From NCBI RefSeq assembly GCF_000003605.2, contig NW_003114461.1, positions 77,139 through 123,748 on the forward strand: a stretch of DNA of 46,610 nt, read 5' to 3'. Below the pieces are notes generated by a model. It saw only the letters and a list, made by a program, of their open reading frames with translations, was not told where the DNA came from and did no database searches. Numbering within the stretch: position 1 is the first letter of the stretch; each line of letters opens with the position of its first letter. Position numbers and translations under genes: made by a program. Origin of the DNA: Saccoglossus kowalevskii. Taxonomy: Eukaryota; Hemichordata; Enteropneusta; Harrimaniidae. Shown here piece by piece: positions 35,001-44,000 of the stretch.

Positions 35001-38000
35001 TCTTAGCTGGCTTTTGTCCAAGTATTTTGTACAGGTGTCTGTCAAAAATTAATGATTCACTGAGACAAATATGAACTGNNNNNNNNNNNNNNNNNNNNNN
35101 NNNNNNNNNNNNNNNNNNNNNNNNNNNNNNNNNNNNNNNNNNNNNNNNNNNNNNNNNNNNNNNNNNNNNNNNNNNNNNNNNNNNNNNNNNNNNNNNNNNN
35201 NNNNNNNNNNNNNNNNNNNNNNNNNNNNNNNNNNNNNNNNNNNNNNNNNNNNNNNNNNNNNNNNNNNNNNNNNNNNNNNNNNNNNNNNNNNNNNNNNNNN
35301 NNNNNNNNNNNNNNNNNNNNNNNNNNNNNNNNNNNNNNNNNNNNNNNNNNNNNNNNNNNNNNNNNNNNNNNNNNNNNNNNNNNNNNNNNNNNNNNNNNNN
35401 NNNNNNNNNNNNNNNNNNNNNNNNNNNNNNNNNNNNNNNNNNNNNNNNNNNNNNNNNNNNNNNNNNNNNNNNNNNNNNNNNNNNNNNNNNNNNNNNNNNN
35501 NNNNNNNNNNNNNNNNNNNNNNNNNNNNNNNNNNNNNNNNNNNNNNNNNNNNNNNNNNNNNNNNNNNNNNNNNNNNNNNNNNNNNNNNNNNNNNNNNNNN
35601 NNNNNNNNNNNNNNNNNNNNNNNNNNNNNNNNNNNNNNNNNNNNNNNNNNNNNNNNNNNNNNNNNNNNNNNNNNNNNNNNNNNNNNNNNNNNNNNNNNNN
35701 NNNNNNNNNNNNNNNNNNNNNNNNNNNNNNNNNNNNNNNNNNNNNNNNNNNNNNNNNNNNNNNNNNNNNNNTTTATCAGATTTTCTCAATTTTTGCATGA
35801 TATTTTCATACAGGACATCTGTTGTTCAAACTCAGGGAAGACTTTATACTGATGAATAAGGTGACCAAGTTTGATGAAGTTTGGAATAGAATTAGTAAAG
35901 TTATTATGCACACAATAAAAATTATTGACGATGAAGACGACAACAACAACAACGACAACGCCGGACAAAATTTTTCCCTTAATATACCTTTCCCTTCCAT
36001 CTTTGATGGTACGGGCAAGGTAAAATTCCATGTTTGGCATATTATGACAAGGCTATATGATCATTCTGCATTATATGCAAATTTATTTCATCTGGACAAG
36101 AACAAGTTGTCCAAGACTGCAGGGGGTTGAACTTTTTTTTTTATAAATGCCTTTGTATCATTGAGACAGTTAGGAAAGACCATCAAGACAATTGTATTCA
36201 TGAACTCTGAATTTCAAACTCTTGAACTTAAAGGGAGGTGGTTGTTGTGCTGTGCATCATTTGTGTTGATAAACATTAATTTTCCCATAATTCAATGCGC
36301 TCTTCTAATGGAAATCACAAGCAGGAGGTTTGAACCGGCGACGCCCTTGTTACCTTCACCTAAAAAATATCTAATTAAAGCTTGGTAGCATCTCAGTTTG
36401 TACTCGTTGATCTGCGCAACAGTCAAAGTCGCCATCTTTGTTTATACAAGACCCATACATCTCGTGTGACGCAATGACTACCAATCTTTAATGAAATTGA
36501 TGTTATACCACTCCATTGACATACCTGTTGGCAAAAATCAGCATACATGTAGGTTGATTCTTTTGAATTTTGAACCATGGCAGATCTATAGAATAAGACA
36601 ACTTACCAACAAATAGTTGTCCCTCATCTCCAGTATCGCTGACACTATTTCCGTTTCGTCTCTCACATCAACCTCTGTTCCAATCAATGGATGTCCCAAA
36701 GGTACGCTGCAATCAAAACACAAAAAATTAATGCAAGACATATCCACATCTTTCAGACCCAGGTTTAGTGTTTATTTTGTTTCATGTTTGCTTACCGCAA
36801 AGACTCCCATTGTGTGCGTAGAGACAAAATGAAGAAATCGACAAACAAATCAAGATTTATAGTTTTTTGACTTTGAAAAGGTAACCGACTTTGACATACA
36901 AGAAAATTTAATAAACCAATTTTTTGCAGGAAACACTGTTAGCCCCCCCCCCCCAAAAAAAACAACAACTTGTGTTGCCCTCAAGTCGGAAAATTGAAAA
37001 ATTGGGTCAACAAAACAAATTTTTTTTTTTTTGGCCTTAGGATTGAAAAGACAAAGGCACTCACCTTTCAGTAGACTCAGATAAAATTTCATCCTGGGAG
37101 AGATGATAACACGTTGCCCAACTTGATACTTCAGTAATTCCATACAAATCATAAAACAGTGTTTTGTTTTCCCTTCCTTGCCAGTTTTGAATGATATTTG
37201 GTGTTGGGCAAGGTTCACCACCAAATGCCAGGATTCTCAATGAACTCTTTGCACTCAGTATCTGTGACCGCAGTAAATCCTGCCCAAATCGTCTGATGAG
37301 AGTTGGAGTTGCCTGCAAGTAATTACATTTAATAGATAAATTTTAAAGGCTGGTGGTCATCGCTTAGCGCATGTTCGAATTTCAATGCATTTCACATGCG
37401 TTGTGTACGTCACTATTAGTCCCATATCAAACGGGACACAGCGCAACGACCACCACCCTTTAATTCAACCCATAGACTGCACAATATTTCAAAAAAAATA
37501 TTGGTGCAAATTTTGTAATTTTTTTTTAGGTTTTACTATTACTTGGTATATACATCTTGTTCAATTTTGGACCAAATTCACTTTGCATTGAATATGTGAA
37601 CAATTACAGTAATTACTCTATTACAACTACCGCACATAATCAAGGGTCAAGGGTCAAGGGTCAAGGAGTACTCTAAACTTGCACTAAATTGTTTAGGCAA
37701 GAAAAAGTTTTGCTTTTCGTACTAGGGAAAAATTGAAGCAGTGATGATTTTTTTTTTATTTACCACAACAATAAGATAACTTTTTATGAAATAATGTTTT
37801 AGTTTTTGATACAGTTAGAATTAGATAGTTGATAGTTTTGAATTTTATTATTATTAATAGTCTTTAAAAAAAAATCATATTTTCAACATATTATACAATT
37901 CATATATACATACAACATATTCATTATTAATATACTTTGTTATACTTTTATTGATACTGTACTGATAGAAATACTGTATTTCTAAAGATGCAATAAATAT

Positions 38001-41000
38001 TATTACAAAACATGCTCTTAAAACAGAAAACAAACTTTTCTTCATTCTACTGTTGTGGTGTTACTGGTAGACAAAAAAATACTCTTGGAATGACGAGAAG
38101 CAAAAGCTATTTTCTTTTGGCCTAAACTAACTTTGTCAGTTTGAGACTAAAATGACAATGTATTGACCTCAATCAATCAATGAATGAATTCTGCTAAATT
38201 GGCCATTAAATACCTGCATAACAGTAACACAGTTTTTCTTCAGAACTCTAGCAAGTACTCGTGGCATCAATTTGATGATATTTGGTACTATGACCAGCGT
38301 TGCACCCTGGGATAGGGTAATAAACATCTCCACAATGCTGGCATCAAATGTCAATGGGGCAGCCATGAATACATTGTCAAAATATGTTATATCAAAAATA
38401 TCTCTGAAAGGGAAAAAAAAAATTATTATTTACAAAAAGTGTAGATAATGAAAAAAGAAAAAGTGTTAACGACGTCAACAACAAATTACCGTATATTGTG
38501 GAGATATAGTATCACTCACCTAATATGCAGAACATTAGGGACAATACAAGTATGAGGCACTTTGACGACTTTTGGTACGCCGGTTGTACCGGATGTATGA
38601 ACTGCATACGCAATATCCAGACATGGAATTGAGGACTTGACTTTGACTTCCAGTGGTTGCTGACTTTGGATTTCCACAACAACAAGGCCATGATCAGAAA
38701 GGAATTGAACTACCCTCACTGACAACTCCGATCCTAGAGTGTCCAGAAATCTCTGAAAATACAATTAAACTTTTTAATAAGCTTTTTTTTTTCATAATTT
38801 TTAAAGTTAAATCGTACAGACAACAGTGTTAACCTTTTCACCTCCAGCCTTTCTCACCAACATTTTTCTGCATTTTTTTTTTACATTCTTCAATATTTCT
38901 GAAAATGGACTATAATTTTGGAGCCAACAGACAAATTTGAGTAAATTTTCAGTTTTTACCCAAAAACTTTTGATATTTTTGTCCAAATCTTCTGAAGAAA
39001 AGTGCAGACTATAAACGGGACTATTTTGTGATAAAAAGCAGGAACTGGTAGTGAAAATGTTAATGATAAAGACCACCTGCACATACTGGTACATGTAAAA
39101 TGATCTGTATATAAAGACAAGTGACTGCTCTTTTAGCAAGAGTTTGGTAAAAAAAAAAAATATGCATGAGACCCAATCTGATTAAAATCTGATTATTTTG
39201 GCAATAAACTTGTTTTTATTTTATTTGTTATTACTGCCATTTTATTTTATTATTTTACTTTTATTTTTTATTTTTTTTTAATTCTACCCTACCTTGTTGG
39301 GCTTTCGCAATTACCAAAACTGCAAAAAATAAATACTACCCTAGATCAAAATAAAATAAAGTAAATGTACAAAAAAAAAAAAAAAAGCCAAAACTAGAAT
39401 CTTATTTTAATCAGATTACATAAAGGCCTAATTGGTGTTTACACTGATATCTTCATGTTAACACACTCTCTGAAAGATGCTACAAACATACCAAAATTAA
39501 TGAAAAAAAAAAACAAGTCAGCAGACAACATGTTAATTAAGACAAACAAGATTATATTTATTTATTCCTTCTATTCAATTCAATTATCATATTGTCCATA
39601 AAAATGAGAAATATTTTTATCCATGAATTAATTAACACATTGCCTGCAGGCTCTATTTTTACCCCACTGATATTTGTACATGTCTGGGGACGCTGTCAGT
39701 ACACTTAATCAACCTCTATACAAAAAAAAAAAATCAAAAAAAAAAAAATCACCAGTCTATCTAAAGAATATTATTTTTAATTTCCTGGGAATCTCACTAT
39801 ACTCAGGGATAGTACTATACTGTAAAATACATTATTTTCGCTTGGAATTAATTTTCACTATAGGAACGACTCGGTGAAAATAAATTCCAGTGAATACACC
39901 TTTTTTCCTATATTCAACTCGTCAAATATTAGTGAAAATTAATTTCATACAAAAACACCCCAAACAAAATTTGCAGCGAAAATTGATTCCAGCTAAAATA
40001 AAGTATTATATATTAACTTGTTTGTAGGTCTTTCATACCATTCTATGGTTGAAGTACTGTCACAACCACATGTATCTGAATTTTACATTCAACTCATCAA
40101 AAAAAAAAAAAAAAAATCAGCGAAATAAATTAAATACAAACGCCCAAAAAATCTTTTCAACCAAAATTAATTCCAGCTAAAATAAAATATTATACAGTAC
40201 CAGTGTGCATAAAACCTTCAAATATTTACATGCATTCTGTTTTTTTTTTTGTTTTTTTTCATTCTGTTATAAGCTTACTTTTTTTTTGACGAGTTGAATG
40301 TAAAATATAGAAAAAAAAAGTTATATTCGCTGGATTTTATTTTTACTGAATCATTCATTCAGCAAAAATAGTGAAAATTAATTCCAAGCGAGAATAAAGT
40401 ATTTTTAATACAGTAATCAACTGTAACATTGACAAATAAATGCTCATCATTTAAGCTTTTGATTTCCTCAAATTAAATTGTCAACCCCCCAAAACACTTT
40501 TTTAATACGGTAGCGTACAAGTTACCAAAAATATACTCCAGTTAAACTCCCCAAAAAGTAAAATTTTAAAAAGGCCGAGCTTTTTCAAACAGACAATGAA
40601 TGAGCCAAGCACGCAAGACTTTTAAAATGTTAAGTGCTTATAAAGTATAATCACAGAGGTTGAAAGTTCCCCTAAAAAAAGATTAATAATTAAAGTACTC
40701 CCTCTAAATATGCCCAGTTTGTCATTTCAAAGCCAGTTGATTTTTGTTAAAATTCATCTCAAAAATTCAAAGCTAGATTAATTATTATTTAAATTTATGA
40801 TATAAAATAAAATAGTTCAAAAAACAAGTATGCCATCCTGTAGAAAAAAAAAATGGTGATGTAATTCCAAAACCTTGATACAAATTAAACTAACAGTACC
40901 ACGTAATCTACATTAAATGCTCTTTGTCATGATTAATTGATACGCTTTCAACCATCTCTATTACGACATTATGATGGCATCCACGAGGACAAAATTTCAC

Positions 41001-44000
41001 AAAAGTTGAAAAGAACTTTTTCACCAGTACAAAATTGGTCTCGATCTTGTGAAATTTAAAGTGGTTTACAGTATAGTGTATGTATTGTGAAAAATACAAT
41101 GTTTTAACAAAGCTTTTACATTTGGTGCTTTACATTGGATAGAATTATAACTTTCAAAGAAGCAAGGCCATCTTATAATGCAAGTGTTAAAAAACTACAC
41201 AATTGGGTCCTAATATCAATAAAAGTCTCAATTCTGAATTTCAATAGTAAAGGAGTGGGTGCACCCACTATACAGACTTCAATAAACTCTCTACAGTGTT
41301 TCCCCATTATATTATAATTTTACATACATATATACGTATATATTTGAACTCAAAATTAGTAGCAAATGATAAAGTAATTACACACGATTCAAGATATTTT
41401 CAATGTAAAAATAAATTTTAATTTAAGTATCATATTTTGACCAAAACCTGAATGCACGAGCTACAGAATATAAAATAGATTTTCAACAAATAGTATTTTC
41501 ATTAAGCCCCCCCCCCCCTCAACCGCCGCCTTCTCTCTGTCTGATAAACCATTAAAAGCAAGATAAAAATGAACTCAAAGTATCTAACAATAGGAAGTGG
41601 TTTAGAGCCAGAGTGCTAACACCAATTGGGTACACCATACAGACGAATTCTATTTACATATTGGATTATATCCCATGGAAAATATGAAAATGTTTAGGCC
41701 AGACTTTTATTATCCCTTGCTTCGTGAACCCGCCGAATGAACAGGAGCCGAAAATGAAATAAAAATGCAAAATTAGTTCAGCGTAATTTCTCGCGCCTGC
41801 TGACTTGTAAGTGCAAAAAATTGCTTAAAAAAACTTATTTTTATCTTCATTTTTTTCCGCCCGTCGCATAACAAACCCAAGTTGCATTTTCGTGGGAGTA
41901 TCATGATCAAAGTACCGAAGTCTCGCGCAGATGAGAAACAAGGTTATACATGGAATAACATTTTATTTCATTTCTTCTCTCCGATCAATGATCTCACTTA
42001 CAATTGTTTGAGAATCACAGAAATCTAATGGGAAAAAAAGAATTAATTTTATTTTTATTCCGCCCTCCTCAAAAAAATTGCCTTATAAAAACTCGAGAAA
42101 CAAGGAATAAAATACCTCTGGCCTTATCTACCATACCTGAATGACTTCTTCCTGGACAAGAACTGTTCGGATATTCAGTTTCCCAATAAAATATTTGTTA
42201 ATTTCAGTCGGAGCAGTAGGATCAATTGGAGCAAACGCTGCTGAGGCTTGTAGTATACTGAATGAGGAAAAAAAGAAAATTATTATAAATAATAAACCCA
42301 CCAATTCTAAATATTGTTCAAGCATAACATTTCTTTATTGAAATAAATAATAAGATAAATGGTGGCAATATTTTAAAAATAAACTGTAAATTACACATGT
42401 TTAAGTTTTTCTACGAGATTACGGGATTCCTCTTCTGGAAATAATACAATCTGTAAATACGATACGTTTAAGATAATAAAAAATGGATATTATTACACTT
42501 CTAATCCAGAGTATCTTATTCTGAGCAAAAAAAAAGAATTGTAATTTAATACGGTATAAATATTATATGTATATATGCAAGTATCATATATCTGTGTCGG
42601 AGACAGCACTGTCTGCGCTTTTAACCTGTTACTATATTCTCCCAACAAATCTGTATATGTTATCAGGTATTGGCGTTAACCCCATATTTTGCTTCCCTGA
42701 CTCCAATAATTGAAAAGGGACCCAGTTTTTCAGGCAAGCTGGGGGTCCAATCTCTAATAAAGTTATCCAGGATAAAATTTCTATTTCGTAAAATTTTGTA
42801 AGCGAGACTCCTCTTGCCGAGACACTAACGCAAACCCTGATTATATTCTGTAACATTTCATGTCATCTACACACAAGAAAAGTTGTTAACCTCCACACTT
42901 GAATAATTCCCATTCATGTTATACAGGTCATGGTCGAATTTTTGTAATTGTCATTAGACTGAGACAATAATGACCAGAATGTGTACACTGATTTTTATTT
43001 TTTGAAAAAAAAAAAAAAAGATATGGAAGCACGATGCAAAGCTTGCTTACAACTACCATAAGAGTGTCAGAACGTATAATTATTGACAATAAGGAAAGTA
43101 TATTACATAATTCATGCGAGTAGTACTTTATATTAACACATCAATGCCCGATTGATCTTTGCCATGTGATGGGTGATGTTGGGAGCAAAAAAAAACAGTT
43201 AAAAGTCACTGAACACAGCTGTGAACCAACTCGTGGGAAAATTCAGTGCAGTTCTAGTACTGGTAGCATTGAAAGGAACAAATTTAAATTAATTGTCTCT
43301 TTCGTCTAGGTTAAAAACTTACTTATTCATTTATGTATATTTGTAATCTAAGGCATATAGAAAGTGGAACGAAAAAAATCAAAACTTTAATTCTGGTCTA
43401 ACTAATTTTTGCCATTTTCTGTATCATTTTCATTTTTATATTGAAAGTAACTTTTTCCTTCCAAGATTGAATATGTTAAACTAAAAATAAAAAAAAAATA
43501 ACACATTGTAATTACTTTTGTGATAAACTGTATGTACGTATTATTTTTGATAAGCAATGACTAGCAAAATGCATGTGTCATTGTATGAATAGGTGCGTTA
43601 TGGGAGGGAAAAACGAGGGACTCACTCAACCGTTGTGATCCCAAGAACACTCAATAGTGCAATTCATTTCATGTTTATAACAGAGTGTACGCAATGGGGG
43701 CTGAAACACCTCACACCTGAAACCACTCAGAGAAAGAAATATGCAACATGGTCTTGCATCAAATCTATCATGGCACTTTATATTTTTTCTCCTTTAATAT
43801 GAACGTTTGCCAATTGATTTTTCCCAGCAAGCTTCAACAGCTGGCGCATCAAACCACAAATAGATCATACCCAGTTCTAACTCAGTTTGTTATGTCTGAG
43901 TAGCTCCAACACAGTGTGCACAGTACTTGGGAAGAATGGCATTGTGCACCGATTGTTGAAGAAAAACCGCAACTCAAGGTTGGGATACATTTACCACGTG

